Positions 43,701 through 57,928 are shown, counted from the stretch's first letter. The stretch: DNA of 64,000 bases from Gordionus sp. m RMFG-2023 (GCF_954871325.1 NC_088777.1:21739366-21803365); one strand, 5' to 3'. Program-made: numbers and translations. The notes: generated by a model not told the origin, from the letters alone.

Positions 43701-44799
43701 TTTAAATAACGGGTTAATGATAGCTAGTAGTAGTCTATATTCATACTCTTAATTAATTTTTCTCATCCTTAAAGAATGTACAGTATAATTTTGAATATAA
43801 TTTGCAGAGGCACCATTTGTACGGCCCGGCCCAGATTAAAAAATTTTCGACCCGGTCCGGATTTTTTTTTCAAAATTTTTTTACGGCCCGGTCCGGGTTT
43901 AAAAATTTTAGGCCCGGCCCGGATATTTTTTAATAAAAATTTTTACGGCCCGGCCCGGATTTAAAAATTTTAGGCCCGGCTTGGATTTTTTTAAAAATTA
44001 TATTCGACCTGGTAGTGTTGTTAATCTACTGAGTCGAGTCGACTTAGTCGAAAACTGAGTTTAAGTTTTGGGTCGAAAAAATCGACCCAAACTGACTTGA
44101 GTTATGAACTCGAGTCGGTCGACTCAAAAAAATTCACCTATGAGGTATTTTACCATATTTTTCAGCGAATATTACATATTTTATTCAGATATTTAATTAC
44201 AAATAAAAAATTTGTGCAAATAATATTTTTGAACATAAAAGATTGTATTTGTGATATTTGTATTTAAAAAATACATGGTAAAAAGCTAATATTTTAAGAA
44301 TGTTATATTGAATAATGAATTATAAAACTGATATTTATAAAAAAATATATTTTGAGCATATACAATATTTAGTATTGCATTTATAAAAATAAAACCATTT
44401 TTAAACAAATAAAACGAATATTTAATTTATAAAAATGGAAAATATATTGTATTTACTATTTACTATTTAATTTATAAAATAAAAATAAATCGCTATTTAA
44501 AAAAATGCATGTATATAATAAATAGTATTTTGAAAATATAATATAATTGCACAATATTTATATAATTTATTTTATAATATAAATTTCTAACAAAAGAAGA
44601 TAATTGTATTATATAATATTGTAAAAAAATATAATGAAAAATGTTGGATTAAAAACTTTCAGGACTCAAGGTAAAATATAATAAATGCAATAAATATTTG
44701 ACAGTTTGCAAAGTAAAAACCAGCATGAATGACGAAACTCTATACTCAATGATATTAAAAATTCACAAATTATCATGAAGAAAGAGAAGCATATCTACC

Positions 44800-46173
44800 T
44801 TTTCAGGTTGAAGATTACTTCTTCTTTCTTCAAAAATTCTCCCAGTAGTGAAAAATTCCGCTCACAGCTTGCACTTGAAGCAGGAATTGCCAATACCCGT
44901 TTTGCCAATTTTGCCAAAATTGGAAATTCGCTTTGATGAGCTGCCCACCACTCTAACAAATTATCCACCTTAAATCTTTAATCTATTTTTTTATTTATGT
45001 AATTATTATATTCATCATCGGGTATTAACTTATTACCTGAATTACCATCGCCCCATTTGTCATAAAACGATTCAGTTTGTTTAACAACAGTCGTAATTCG
45101 ACTGGTCGATGGTATTTCATTAACTTCCTGAGCCTCTTGTAATTTAATATAATCTTTTATATTTCTCCCTTTTCGCTTTGAAAGGTATTACAAACTTCAA
45201 GAAGTTCATAATTCTAAATTACCACTTTAAAAAGAGTATAAGAGTCCGACTGTAACTCAACAATAGCTCTGTGAAAATTCTCAAGAATATTGACTAGATC
45301 CTGAAGGATCGGAAAGTATATAATATAATACTTTTCCGATCCCCCATGTTCTTGAAGAACTTTTATAATTTCTTCATTTTGAGAATAAACACAATTGAGC
45401 ATATTGTATTTAGAGTTCCAGCGGACTTCTATATCTTGATAAAGGGCTTTCAAATGCTGGCATTTATTACTTTGTTTTAAATGCCCCACTAATATTTTAG
45501 TATTATCTTGTTGATTTTATTAATGGGGCATTACTTTCCAAATATTTGAAGTTAAATGAATTTCTTAAAATTGTGTTTAATATATAACAACAACAATTTA
45601 ATCGTTCATTTAACTCCAATGCTTTTATAATATTTTTACCTAGGTCTGTAACAAATATTATATTAATAAAATCATTAGTGTTAAAATTAAAATTGTGAAA
45701 TTTTTTTAATAGTTCATCCTTAACTACCTTGCTAATCTTTACACTTCTTTAAATTTAGCAGTAAATAGATTTCTCTTCACTAACCTCCAGTCATTTGATA
45801 TATAATGCATGTTAACCGTTATTTCGAAAGGCCTAATATCTTTTGCGCAAAGAGTTAAGAAATGATCTATAAATTTTTCTTTGAAATATTTTAGATTACA
45901 TTTATAGGTCTGTTTTTCAGGTGTAAAAATTTTATTAATTTTCATGGATTTACCATCACATTTATGTCTTCTTAAATGAGATGTACCATGATTATAATTA
46001 TAAGATAATAAATTGGTACAATTCTTACATTGTACATATCCAATATTTTTTTTATATTCATCTACAATGATATGAAATTTGGTCCAAATTTCGCTTTTTA
46101 GATTATTAGTTTTAAAAGAATATACATTATTTTTAATTTTATTGATTATATCATTTGTATTATTTAGTGTCAT
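44800..46173 (-). pseudogene. BED-finger hAT transposase, nearly complete but interrupted
   Basis: Starts MTLNNTNDIINKIKNNVYSF. The BED finger shows YVQCKNCTNLLSYN ... SHLRRHKC. The middle has FVTDLGKNIIKALELNERLN then CCCYILNTILRN (catalytic Asp region), followed by EVRWNSKYNMLNCVYSQ. The C-terminal dimerisation region is VDNLLEWWAAHQSEFPILAK, LAKRVLAIPASSASCERNFS, LLGEFLKKEE. There are frame changes near 45,490-45,740 and one in-frame stop near 44,975. The domain order is otherwise intact, so loss of function looks recent compared with the other hAT copies. Confidence 0.82.
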
Positions 46174-46189
46174 AATCTATGAAATAATA

Positions 46190-47560
46190 AATTAATTAAT
46201 TAGTTACTTTGTATTTTGAGTAAATTTGATTGTTTAAAATGGAGTAATATGTAAGCTAAAGATTTAGATGTTGAATTAAATAAATTAATTAATTAATTTA
46301 AATTTGATTGTTTAAAATGGAGTAATATGTAAGCTAAAGATTTAGATGTTGAATTAAATTAATTAATTACTTTGATTTTGAGTAAATTTGATTGTTTAAA
46401 ATGGAGTAATATGTAAGCTGAAGATTTTGATGTTGAATTAAATTAATAAATTAGTTACTAGGATTTTGAGCAAATTTGATTGTTTAAAATGGAGTAATAT
46501 GTAAGCTAAAGATTTAGATGTTGAATTAAATAAATAAATTAATTAGTTACTTTGGATTTTGAGTAAATTTGATTGTTTAAAATGGAGTAATATGTAAGCT
46601 AAAGATTTAGATGTTGAATTAAATAAATAAATTAATTAGTTACTTTGGATTTTGAGTAAATTTGATTGTTTAAAATGGAGTAATATGTAAGCTAAAGATT
46701 TAGATGTTGAATTAAATAAATAAATTAATTAGTTACTTTGGATTTTGAGTAAATTTGATTGTTTAAAATGAAGTAATATGTAAGCTAAAGATTTAGATGT
46801 TGAATTAAATAAATTAATTTAAATTTGATTGTTTAAAATGGAGTAATATGTAAGCTAAAGATTTAGATGTTGAATTAAATTAATTAATTACTTTGATTTT
46901 GAGTAAATTTGATTGTTTAAAATGGAGTAATATGTAAGCTAAAGATTTAGATGTTGAATTAAATAAATAAATTAATTAGTTACTTTGGATTTTGAGTAAA
47001 TTTGATTGTTTAAAATGGAGTAATATGTAAGCTAAAGATTTAGATGTTGAATTAAATAAATAAATTAATTAGTTACTTTGGATTTTGAGTAAATTTTATT
47101 GTTTAAAATGGAGTAATATGTAAGCTAAAGATTTAGATGTTGAATTAAATAAATTAATTAATTAGTTACTTTGGATTTTGAGTAAATTTGATTGTTTAAA
47201 ATGGAGTAATATGTAAGCTAAAGATTTAGATGTTGAATTAAATAAATTAATTAGTTACTTTGGATTTTGAGTAAATTTGATTGTTTAAAATGGAGTAATA
47301 TGTAAGCTATAGATTTAGATGTTGAATTAAATAAATAAATTAATTAGTTACTTTGGATTTTGAGTAAATTTGATTGTTTAAAATGGAGTAATATGTAAGC
47401 TAAAGATTTAGATGTTGAATTAAATTAATTAATTAGTTACTTTGGATTTTGAGTAAATTTGATTTTGATTTGATTATTTAAAATGGAGTAATATGTAAGC
47501 AAGATTTAGATGTTGAATTAAATAAATTAATTAACTAGTTACTTTGGATTTTGAGCAACA
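46190..47560. repeat. Tandem array, about 15 units of roughly 80-94 bp
   Basis: The unit contains GAGTAAATTTGATTGTTTAA then AATGGAGTAATATGTAAGCT, AAAGATTTAGATGTTGAATT and a variable TAAATAAATTAATT spacer. Some units lack GTTACTTTGGATTTTGA and are shorter. It starts about 20 bp upstream of the transposase start codon. The units are very similar, so the expansion is recent. Confidence 0.92.
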
Positions 47561-47884
47561 ATTCTTAATGCGTAATTTAAATGACAGAAAAACAATAATT
47601 TGATCGATCTGTGGGTGTTAGGTAGTGTTCACCATATTAATTAATCATAACTACTATAATATAATCTTATAACAATTAATTCATAATGTATAAATTTTTA
47701 TAAAAAATATTAAAGCCCGGCCCGGGTTCAACACTCTTCTCTTCTCTTTAGGCCCGGCCCGGATATATTATAAAAAAAATTTTAAACTCGGCCCGGATAT
47801 ATTTAAAATTTTTAGGCCCGGCCCGGGTATATTTAAAAAAATTTAAATACGGGCCGGGCTTAGGGCCGGGCCTGCAGGTCTCTG

Positions 47885-50142
47885 AAATTATTAATAATGT
47901 TAAAATTCTAAGAATAATTTTTTTATAATGAATAAATTTAATACCGTAGGGCAGTTTTCCCAAGCCCCCGAAATTAGACCATTTTAAGGACCGTCATATT
48001 CTGTTTTTCTATGACAACTTTTAATCTAAAACAGTTTATTTTAACCTCTCACCTTAATTTACCTAACATTCATTTATAAAACCCATATTGTTTTGAAAAT
48101 CTTTGATATGAACTATTTCCCATCATCCGCATATGCAATTTTTAAAATATAAGTATTATTTTACTCGTTATTTAAAAGGGCAAAAAAATTGCAATAAAAT
48201 TATTTTCTAGATATATAAAATAAAATCTAAGTTTATCTTAATCATTTAATATTTTTAACGAAAGAAGGCCAACAAACTATTCCCTCGCCCATTCTTACCA
48301 ACCCTGATTCCTCCATGCAATAATTCGAATACCTAAGGACGTAATCTCCATAGTATCACCAATCTAGCCCTCTACAATACATTCATCTACCACATGGACC
48401 ATTATATTTTGATGCGCACACATACCCTGCTTAACTTCACGTTGTCCTCGTTAAGGGTCCTTCCACCTCCATTTGTATTCACACTGCCATCTCTCCCATC
48501 CTTCTTTGATCTCGTTTCCTGGACATCTAAACCCTCTTTACTATTATCCTCTTTCATCGTTTATCCTCATTTCCTTAAAGATTCGTTTATCCTCCTTTCC
48601 TTAAAGATTCGACCATTGAGTGTTTCTCTTCACTCAAAACATTCTAGATAATACATTAAGCAAATTTTTATATCTTCTCTTCTTATATTTAAACCTTTAA
48701 TTAAAACTTTCCATTAGCAGTATCTCGCATTATTCTGGGTGATCCCATCAAATATTTGTCTTCCTTTCTAAATGAGTGCAACGGTGATCTTGGTCCCTTC
48801 ATTCTATCTCCTTACCTCAATATCAAATTCTATTATTGCTTAAATAAAATAAATTAAATCATAGTTTCAAATATCTTGTGACCATTTCTAAATTTGCCTA
48901 TGAAAAACTCTTGGGAATTACGGCTGCTCATCAATATAAGGTTTTAACATAGCAGACAAATTAAATTAACCAACGAGAAGTAAGGTCTAGTTGTACCACC
49001 TTTGATTGCCCACTGCTATTGGCTTAAATTGAAATTTAGATCGACACTATGAGTATCGGGCGTCTGAATATAATATAGACATGACAATTTTGCCACACTT
49101 TTTGCAAAAAAAAACTTAATTTTATAATAAATTCCAAATGATTATTGATTTAATCAATTTAAGATCTAACCATTCTTGTTTTTTTTTATTAAGCCTTTCG
49201 ATCTTAAAGGAAGAGTTTTACTACCTATGTGTTAATTTAAAATTGAAATATATATTCTTTTTAGCTATACTGGGACCGTTATCAATAGAAATAGAAATGT
49301 CTACAGTTATAATGATAATACTATCGAAACAAAGCCCGTAATACAGAGATACCATACCAAAAAACATATCAATATAATATCAACTATCTATGACCAAAAA
49401 CCAAAATATCCATCGCCAATTGAGTTATCATATAAATCACAGAATAATTATATCAAATATATCGATTAGCTATTATTAATAGCTGTAATAATCTTAATAT
49501 ATTATATGTAATGTTAAAAATGTATGTAGCTATATTTATACTATGTGCCATTTTTTAATATATAATTAAAATTGTAACAATTTATGTTTAATTAATACTT
49601 CTAATAAGGTGTACATTTTAATCATTTTTACGAAAGATCCGCTCCTATAGTTTATACCCGTTCGAGAATTATGAAACCACTAATTGTAAGCACTATCGTT
49701 CGTAATGATTTGGAACACTACGCTAGTCAAAATTTGATATTGCAGAATCACTATTGTAATGGGAGGCCGGGCCACATAGGTCCGCATGTGATACCATCTC
49801 ATTTATTTAAAACTTATAGTGGTTAAGGTCTGAAATTTAATCCTAAGAATATGTTTTATGCTCATAAAGTTTCAAAATATATTTTTAACCTTTTGATATA
49901 TAGATTCGATAAGGTTTCAGGAAGAAAAAATTATAAAGATTTAGGCTCGGGTTAGAAATTTAATTTTATCAAAAACCTTTAATGAAGGTTCAGTTATTAT
50001 TTAAAGGGTATCCATATATAATTCGATAAACAATTCTAATCTTATTTTATGATAAATATGGGGAATCTTATTTAATTGGCAATTTTTATTTTATATCCTG
50101 AAAATATTCTCTCGACTGAAACCTTATTAGCTGGGATAGAAT
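47885..50142. other. No recognised gene
   Basis: Contains a 26-bp tandem duplication at about 48,560-48,611 (TTTCCTTAAAGATTCG). Base composition is less A+T-rich at 48.27-48.66 kb and the minus strand has short open stretches (MSRKRDQRRMGEMAV), but I recognise no family. The frame at 49138-49341 is unassigned. Confidence 0.45.
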
Positions 50143-50185
50143 AGTGTTGCTAATAGAGTTCGGGTTTCTCTAACTTTCAACCTAA
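50143..50185. mobile_element. TAGTGTTGCTAA hAT terminus, unpaired
   Basis: TAGTGTTGCTAATAGAGTTC then GGGTTTCTC matches the start of the right end of the hAT at 16.3-21.0 kb for its first 12 bases. No partner end found. Confidence 0.35.
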
Positions 50186-51860
50186 TATGCAAGAATATCG
50201 ATGTTCTTATTAATCCGTTCAACGACATTAAAAGAATTTATAATTATACCTATTAATGGCTTTTATTTTGTATCATGATATATTTTGACTTCAACTAATG
50301 GAAGAAATCAATTTGCATGTCAAGTTTGTACAAGATGTTTTCTACTTCTATTATTTTCTTCATCTGATAATTATATTTGATTTTGGGTACCTTGTCAAGA
50401 TGTAGACACAGAATTCGTCATTTTTTTCTCTTATCTCCTTTGATTTTATGGAAGAATTTAGCAAATGTTGTATTAAATTACTTTATCTCAATCGTGTATT
50501 TTAATAGATAAATAAAATCGCCTAAAATTCATCTTCCTTTTATTTTAAACAATTGCTATATTTTTTATAATTTATAATAGTTTAAAATAAATATAAAAAA
50601 AGCGCATAGAGATAAATTTAAGAAATATGTATAATTTTAATATTAAATAAAAACCTTATATGAACCGGTTTATAGAGGTGTTATATAAAAATTTGGTTAG
50701 CTATTTTAAAAGGTTCGATTAATTAAAAAATATAATCGAATTTAAAGTAAAAAGTTTAAAAAGGTAAGGTAAAAGTTCAATTGAATTAAAATTTAAACTT
50801 AATTAAAATTAAAAAATCAAGTTGAAATCTCTTCAAAAACTTTGCATCATTTTTTAAATATTATAATTCTCCTTTTTTTTCCATTTCTACACGCAAAATA
50901 ATAAAATAAATCGTCATAGGCCAATCCCAGGCAAGTCGTTTTTTTTTCAAAGTGGTTTCCTAGGCATGTTGTTCCCATCAATTTATTTTTATTTTAAGCA
51001 GGATAATAATTTGTTGAATTAATTATTCTTGCATAGAAGCGATGTCGGTACTAGCTTTTTTAAAATAGTTTGTTAAAAAATTTAATTTGACTATATCCTA
51101 CTAAGTCTGGAAATAAAAGATGCTTAACCATGAGTTCAGATCGCCAATTTGCGGCGAATTATACAAAAGATGATATAAATATAATATTTTTTTATAGTTC
51201 TCCGCTAATTCACGCTAACTGAATGCAGGGTAGACGTACCTAAATTTGCTTTGAAAAAATGACTTGTCTAGAAATGCCTTATACATTTTTGTAATTAAGA
51301 ATTCACGCCACATTTATTTTATAAATCGAAATTTTTATTTAAAAGTGAATACCGATATTTTATATTTGTAACGCTCTCCTTTCATGTACTAAACGATTAT
51401 TAGCTAGAAAATAATTCACTGGAAACCTTGCTAATTTTCCTAAAGAAAATTTTAATTACAATTTGAAAACAGAAATAAACTTTTTCCAAAAAATAAACCA
51501 ATTTTTGAAACTTTTAAAAATTCTAAGGTCGCGTTGGTTCATCTTATTTCTAACCTGATATCTGTTTAGCCATCTATATGGCTTCCTCTAAACTGTGTAA
51601 AAAGAAAGAATTTATTTGTCCCGGAAAAATATATAAATAACAAATAATATTTATTTAATGTACAATAAAACAAATCATAATAGGATGTCCTTCAAAATCT
51701 GTTAAGCATAGGCTAAACAGAAATAAGTTACAAAAATCAGACTAATCAGGACACGGCTTAATTATTTATTAAAATTATTTGTGAAAGTTCTTGAATTAAA
51801 AAAAAAATTAAATGTGGAAGGTCTCCCTAAGATAGTTTCTTGGGGGAAAATGATATATTC
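50186..51860. other. No recognised gene
   Basis: A+T-rich sequence. A short frame near 51,131 (MSSDRQFAANYTKDDINI) has no family signal. Confidence 0.45.
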
Positions 51861-51864
51861 ATAA

Positions 51865-53343
51865 AAGATGTTTAGTTTCGGACGAAGTTCGTTTTTTTGA
51901 AAAAAATCGTTCCTTCTATTTTTGACTAACTTTGAATGTGAACACGTTCCTTTTTTATGAACGCGTTTGAATTTAACGTTCGTTCTTTAAAAATATTTTT
52001 ATTTATTTGAAATTAATATTTCCGAATTTATAAAAAAAATGTATTATTTATATTTTTTAATCGGCTGTGTATTTCCTTTTCACATTTCAATTTTTTTAAC
52101 ACAGTTTATTAATTTGAATATTATTGTTTATATTTTAATTTAATAGATTAGCATAAGCATGGATATTATTATTTAATCCTCATCATCTGATTCTGAAAAT
52201 CCAAAATCTGATGAATTATCATTACTATGGCCAAATATGATAAATTTTTTACATTAACATCCTATATATTGAAGGAACTAATCCAATGCTTACCAAGTGT
52301 AAAATGTGGCCAAAAAGTATTATGTCAAAATCTTCAGGTTCCAATTTAAAACGACATTTGATTTTAATATTAATTATTTGATTTTAATATTAATTATTTG
52401 ATTTTAATATTAATTATTTGATTTTAATATTAATTATTTGATTTTATATGATATAACTAAGTTAAATCATTAAATTTGAAGAAATAATGCATTTTGGATA
52501 TTTGACCCCAACAATAACGGTAGTTATTTTAAAAATTAAAAAATTAGTGGCCTCAAATATGGTCAACCATTGATAGACGCCGTATTAAATGGGATTAATA
52601 AAAGGTATTAAACCTATCACTCTCAATTAATTACATATTTTTATTTTTTTAAAGATTTGAACATATATATATAAGGATCAATATTTTCTTTCTGCAATTA
52701 TACATCCAGCATTCAAACTTCAATGGCCATGGATAAAACTTCCACAGAACGAACCTATTAAAAATAAACTTTAGCGTTATTGAAAAAAATGCTTTGAAAA
52801 CCCTAGAGAACTGTTAATTTCGAGATATCCTTTTTTTTGTCGAGAGTAGAGAATGGATTGGAGGAGGATAACTTATCTCAATTTTTTGCAAATAACAAAA
52901 CAATAAGTTTTTAATTAATTCTCCACGTTAAAAGAGCTGTTTATTAAGTATAATACCGCAATCCCCTCATCTGATATTAACTGCCAAATGTTCCTGTCTA
53001 TCAGATAAATATTTTGAAAACAATTGTTATTAAAATAATAAGAAAAGTTTTTTATAAATAAAAATATCTTTTTATTTGCTATATTATATTATATTTTATT
53101 TATAATTATATTATCAAAATAAAATTATATTATTTTTAACATGGCTAAAATATATTGTATTAAAAAATATAAGTTTATTTATATTAAATAAAATTTAAAA
53201 TAATTTATCATAAAATTTTGAACGGTTTTATGAACGTGAACGCGTTCCTTTTTTTTTGAATATGAACTTGAACGTGAACGCGTTCGATTTTTGTCAATGA
53301 ACGTTGAACGCGTTCGATTTTTTTAGAAATGTTTACAGCACTA
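51865..53343 (+). mobile_element. hAT element with GAACGCGTTC subterminal palindromes
   Basis: Right end TTTACAGCACTA (inverted TAGTGCTGTAAA) with several GAACGCGTTC and GAACGTGAACGCGTTC motifs at 53,220-53,320. Related motifs at 51,880-51,990 mark the left side, whose tip is altered. Inside, + strand: a BED-finger remnant KSSGSNLKRHL near 52,330, SGLKYGQPLIDAVLNGINKR near 52,545, LSAIIHPAFKLQWPW near 52,700, and a decayed C-terminus (YNTAIPSS) near 52,960. Many frame breaks. Same hAT group as the relic at 5.6 kb. Confidence 0.7.
52365..52445. repeat. 20-bp minisatellite, four units
   Basis: The unit GATTTTAATATTAATTATTT is repeated head to tail inside the hAT. Confidence 0.9.
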
Positions 53344-53646
53344 GTTTCAAGGATATTATTAAATTAAAAGATTTTATTCCTTAAAATATTTATACAGTCT
53401 AATCATGCCTGGTGATTTTTTGGCCTGTCAAAAATCACGATTCGAAATTGATCTACACTCACGAGACCTATCAGACATGGGGATTTTCATGGTCAGCGCC
53501 CATCTCTAGGTGATCTTTTCCATTGTTCAATCTAGTGTGAAAAACTTGCATTTCCAATGAGATAATTAACAAATTTATTCGTCATATAAGTCTTAAAGAT
53601 TTGTAGCCACTTTAATTAAATTGTTAATTGTATTAAAATATATTAT

Positions 53647-53845
53647 TGTTACATTTGAATGTTTGTATATATTTTAAAATGTTACTCTATTTGAATTATA
53701 TATTATTATAACTTTCTTACATTTTATAATATCTTATGGAGGTCAATGTAATTGCATATTAGTAGAAGTTAAATGACATAATTATAAAAGACTATATATA
53801 GGAAACAATTTTATAATAAAGAATCTATTGTTTTGAATATAAAAA
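53647..53845 (+). repeat. Gypsy B 5' LTR
   Basis: Starts TGTTACATTTGAATG; shares CTTATGGAGGTCAATGTAAT and ATTAGTAGAAGTTAAATGAC with the 3' copy. Confidence 0.88.
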
Positions 53846-53959
53846 ATGGCGACGAAATAAAAAAAAATCTAAGTCGCGCGGTTTTCGGTCAAGTTTCATA
53901 ATATATATAATTATAAAAAAAATTTCTATTTATAAAAAAATAATAATATATATTTAGAA

Positions 53960-55050
53960 ATTATGGATAAAATTATTCTCCAGGACTTTAAGGACTACGT
54001 TGATTATATCAAATATATACCAATATTCCTCAAACTGACGCCACTTTAAAAAAATTATTTATAGCTTATGGAGGAATAAACATTATAACTGATATCAAAA
54101 AATTACTCTATCCTAGGAATATAGAGGAGGTAGGATGGATTGACATATATAAAATAGCAAAACAACTATATAAAGATGAAAGAACTATTTTGGCATCAAG
54201 AATTGATTTCATTAGATTAAGTCGCGGGGCTACTGAATCCGTAATGAGCTATTTAAGGAATATAAAGGAGCTAGCCCGAAGATGCGAATTTGAAGACAAT
54301 GTAGAAATGAGAATTCGAGATCAATTAATCGCCGGACTAAAGATGTCACAACTGGATAAAGAACTACGATTAAGATATCCAGATACTAAAGACGAAGACC
54401 AACCGTTAAGCTTAAACAAAGTGGTAGAATTGGCTTTAGCGATGGAACGAGCTGACTTAGAAATAAATGATACTGCTAAAATGGTATATAAAATCAAAGA
54501 GCCGAATAAACATGATAATAATAATCGGATAAATCAACATGATAAAAATAATCGGCAGTATAATATTAATGATAATGATAAACGGCACTATCAAAAGGAT
54601 AATAAAGCATATGTAAAAAAAGAACTAGGGCCTAGGTATAATAACTACCATACAAATAATAATAGTAATTGGAGAAAACCATGTTATTTCTGTAATCGGT
54701 TTCATGCTATTAGAAATTGTCCCACCTACGGAAAATTGTGCAGCAAATGTAGGAAACCAAACCACTTCACCGTATGTTGTAAAGCTAAAGAAAAGATTTA
54801 CGGAACAAATTACAATAATAAAAAAGACGATTCGGATGTCTCAATAAGAAAAATATACAAATATGGGCAACATCCAACAATTGAGGTATTAATAAACAAC
54901 CAAAAAATTAAAATGGAATATGATATTGGCTCGGCAGTAACCATTATTAATGAAATAATATGGAATAAAATCGGAAGGCCAAATCTTAAAAGAGCTAAAG
55001 CACCAACTACATATGGAAATAATAGAATAAAAATTATGGGTAAGTATAAT
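53960..55050 (+). pseudogene. Gypsy B gag and protease region (fossil)
   Basis: A gag capsid-like helical segment (SVMSYLRNIKELARRCEF), an Asn-rich linker, a zinc knuckle (CYFCNRFHAIRNC and CSKCRKPNHFTVCC) and a retropepsin-like segment (EYDIGSAVTIINE). Confidence 0.8.
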
Positions 55051-55199
55051 TAAATAATAACATAAAATGGCTTCCATTATTAGTCACACAAACAAATGAT
55101 GCAGCTCTATTTGGATTTCCATGGATTATCGAATTTGACTTATCGTTACCAAAAAATGTAAAAATCAATATGATCTACAATAGATATAAATACAATGAT

Positions 55200-56600
55200 A
55201 ATGGTAACTTAAATATGGACAAACTATATAAAGAATTTGCTACGGTGTTTGATAATAAATTAGAATTAATAAAAAATGTCGAACCAGTAAAACTACAATT
55301 GGAAGAAAATACAAAACCAATTGTACTGCTAGCGAGAAGAGTACCGTTGCCTTTATAAGTAGAAATTGAAAATGAACCTAAACGTTTGGAAGAAAATAAT
55401 ATAATCAAGAAAATAGATCCATCAACAACAAGAGTAACCTGGAGTACTCCAATGGTAGTGGTACGTAAAACTTCAGGTGAACTACGATTATGTGGAGATT
55501 TCAAAGTAACATTAAATAAATTTCTACTAAAAGACTATCACATTCTACCAACGTTTGAAGAATTAATAGCAAAAATAGCGAATGGAAATAAATATACAAC
55601 ATTAGATCTCAAAGATGCATACCTACAAATGAGCATTGACGATGAATCGCAAGAATTATTAACAATGGTAACACCAAATGGATACTACCGCTATTTACGA
55701 TTACCATTTGGTATAGTTACAGCACCAATAATATTTAAACAATATATGGACGATTTACTGGCTGACTGTAAAGATACAGCATTTTATTTAGATGATGTTA
55801 TAATCACAGGAAAAAATGATACTGAACATATCGAGAATATAAAACAAGTCCTTAAAAAATTACAAAATGCGGGATTAAAAGTCAAAACAAGCAAAATAAA
55901 TTTTATGAAAGAAAAAGTATCATATTTAGGATACATAATAGATCAAAATAGAATACACCCTGATAAAAATAAAATAATAGCAATACAAAAATATCCAACG
56001 CCAAAAGATAGACATGACATAAAATCATTTTTAGGTATATTAAACTATTATACACGGTTCATATCAAACTTACACGGAATCATAGCCGAATTACATAATA
56101 AAACTAGTAAAAATGTTAAATGGAATTGGACTAAAAAAGATGATGCATTATTTGAAAAAGCAAAAGGAATAGTAACAGAACACAATACTATATAATTTTA
56201 TAAACCGGATCTTGAGCTAATACTAGAAACAGATGCATCAAACCAAGGATTTGGAGCTGTATTCTTGCAAAAATATAATAATGGTAACGAATACCCTATA
56301 GCTTACACCTCGAGAACTTTACAAGATGCTGAAAATAATTATTCAACAATCGACAAAGAAGCCAAAGCCATAGTAAACGGCGTAGAAAAATTTCATAACT
56401 ATTTGTATGAACGAAAATTTAAAATACGAACGGACCAATAAACCTTTAATAAAAATATATGGGGATAACAGAGATTTAAACGCCTTAACAAACCAAAGAT
56501 TGTTACGTTGGCTTATAAATTATCTGCATATGATTATGAAATAATGTATAAGAATGGCACAAGTAATATAATTGCAGATGCTTTATCGCTAAACCCAATA
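55200..56600 (+). pseudogene. Gypsy B reverse transcriptase and RNase H region (fossil)
   Basis: RT motifs include GELRLCGDFKVTLNKFL, TTLDLKDAYLQMSI, YRYLRLPFGIVTAP and FYLDDVIITG. RNase H follows with an ILETDASNQGFGAV segment. Confidence 0.85.
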
Positions 56601-56639
56601 GAGAAAAATGATAATAAAATAACAAGTGAAAATAAAACA

Positions 56640-57909
56640 GTAAAATATATACGAAATCTTACTTATGACACATTAACTCTATCAAGAAAAGAACTTAGAG
56701 ATGAAACTGCTAAAGATCCAATTTTAAGAAGAGTAAAAATATTATTAAATGGTACAAATATACAAAATCAAGCACCAGAATTACAAGCTTTTAGAACAAG
56801 AATAGATGAAATAGTAAATGATGACGGTATCCTATTTTGGAATGGTCGCTTAATAATTTCATATTCACTACAAAAAGGAGTTTTACAGATATTACATACA
56901 GGTCATCCCGGTATTACATCGATGAAATCCATTACGAGACATTATATATGGTGGGAAAATTAAATAAGATGTCGAAAAATTAGTCAACCGCTGTATTGGG
57001 TGTCAAAAACATCGCAGAGATATATCAGAAGTTGCCATATACCCATGAAATCCGCCAGCACAACCCTGGGAAAGGGTACATTTAGATTTTGCCGGACCAT
57101 TAGACGGATTTTATTGGCTGGTAGGAATCGATGCTTATTCAAAATGGATAGAGATCGATAGAATCAAAGATACCACAAGTAAAAATTTAATAAATAGATT
57201 AGAAAAATGGCTTACACGATATGGTGTTCCACGTCAAATTGTCACAGACAATGGTCCACAATTCATTTCAAATGAATTTTACAAATGGTGCAAAAATAAG
57301 AATATACAACACATAAAAACTACACTATACCATCCGAGAAGTAACGGATTAGTTGAAAGATGCATACAAACTATAAAAAATCTGTATTTTGCTAATAGAG
57401 AACAAACAAATGATGGGGAAAAATGCCTTAATGAAGTATTAGTTACATGTAGAAATTCCGAACATTCCTCAACGGGCCGAATACCTGCCAAACTATTTAT
57501 GGGGAGAAGACTAAATACTTTATTAGACTGGGTGAAACCATCAATTACTGAAAAATTAGAAACCTCTGTAGTAAAACACAACCAGTTAAACAAAGGCATA
57601 CATAGAGATTTTGGAAAAAACGAATTAGTTTGGACAAAAAATCCACTTGAAAAAGGATGGCATGAAGGAAAAATAATAAATCAAAAAGTAAAATTCTCGT
57701 ATAACGTAGAAGAAAAAGATAAAATAGTACGAAAACACGCAGATCAACTACGAATAAGGGAAGAACCAGACGAAACCAAATCAATAATACCAATTGAACT
57801 AAGTCAAAAAGGAAGGCAACCGCGTTATCCAACAAAGGAACGAAAGCCAACAAAAAGATTAATAGATGAACTTGATCTTGGTAATAAAAAGATTGATAGA
57901 CGATCTTAA
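56640..57909 (+). pseudogene. Gypsy B integrase region (fossil)
   Basis: Zinc-binding segment (HTGHPGITSMKSITRHYIWW), core (WERVHLDFAGPLDGFYWLVG, VTDNGPQFISNEF) and a basic C-terminal domain (WHEGKIINQKVKFSYNV). Confidence 0.85.
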
Positions 57910-57928
57910 CTTGGTGGGAAAGAAGATA

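Larger units (their letters stand above)
43805..47884 (-). mobile_element. Composite hAT region with CAGAG ends and a BED transposase
   Basis: Left end GCAGAGGCACCATTTGTACGG with five or six GGCCCGG blocks to 44,010; right end with GGCCCGG blocks and GGCCTGCAGGTCTCTG at 47,884. At 44,013 a second hAT terminus, TAGTGTTGTTAATCTACTGA with GAGTCGACT motifs, abuts the left blocks, so one element is probably inserted in another. Flanking 8-mers (ATAATTTG and AAATTATT) do not match. The transposase lies at 44,800-46,173; a tandem array lies at 46,190-47,560. Confidence 0.55.
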
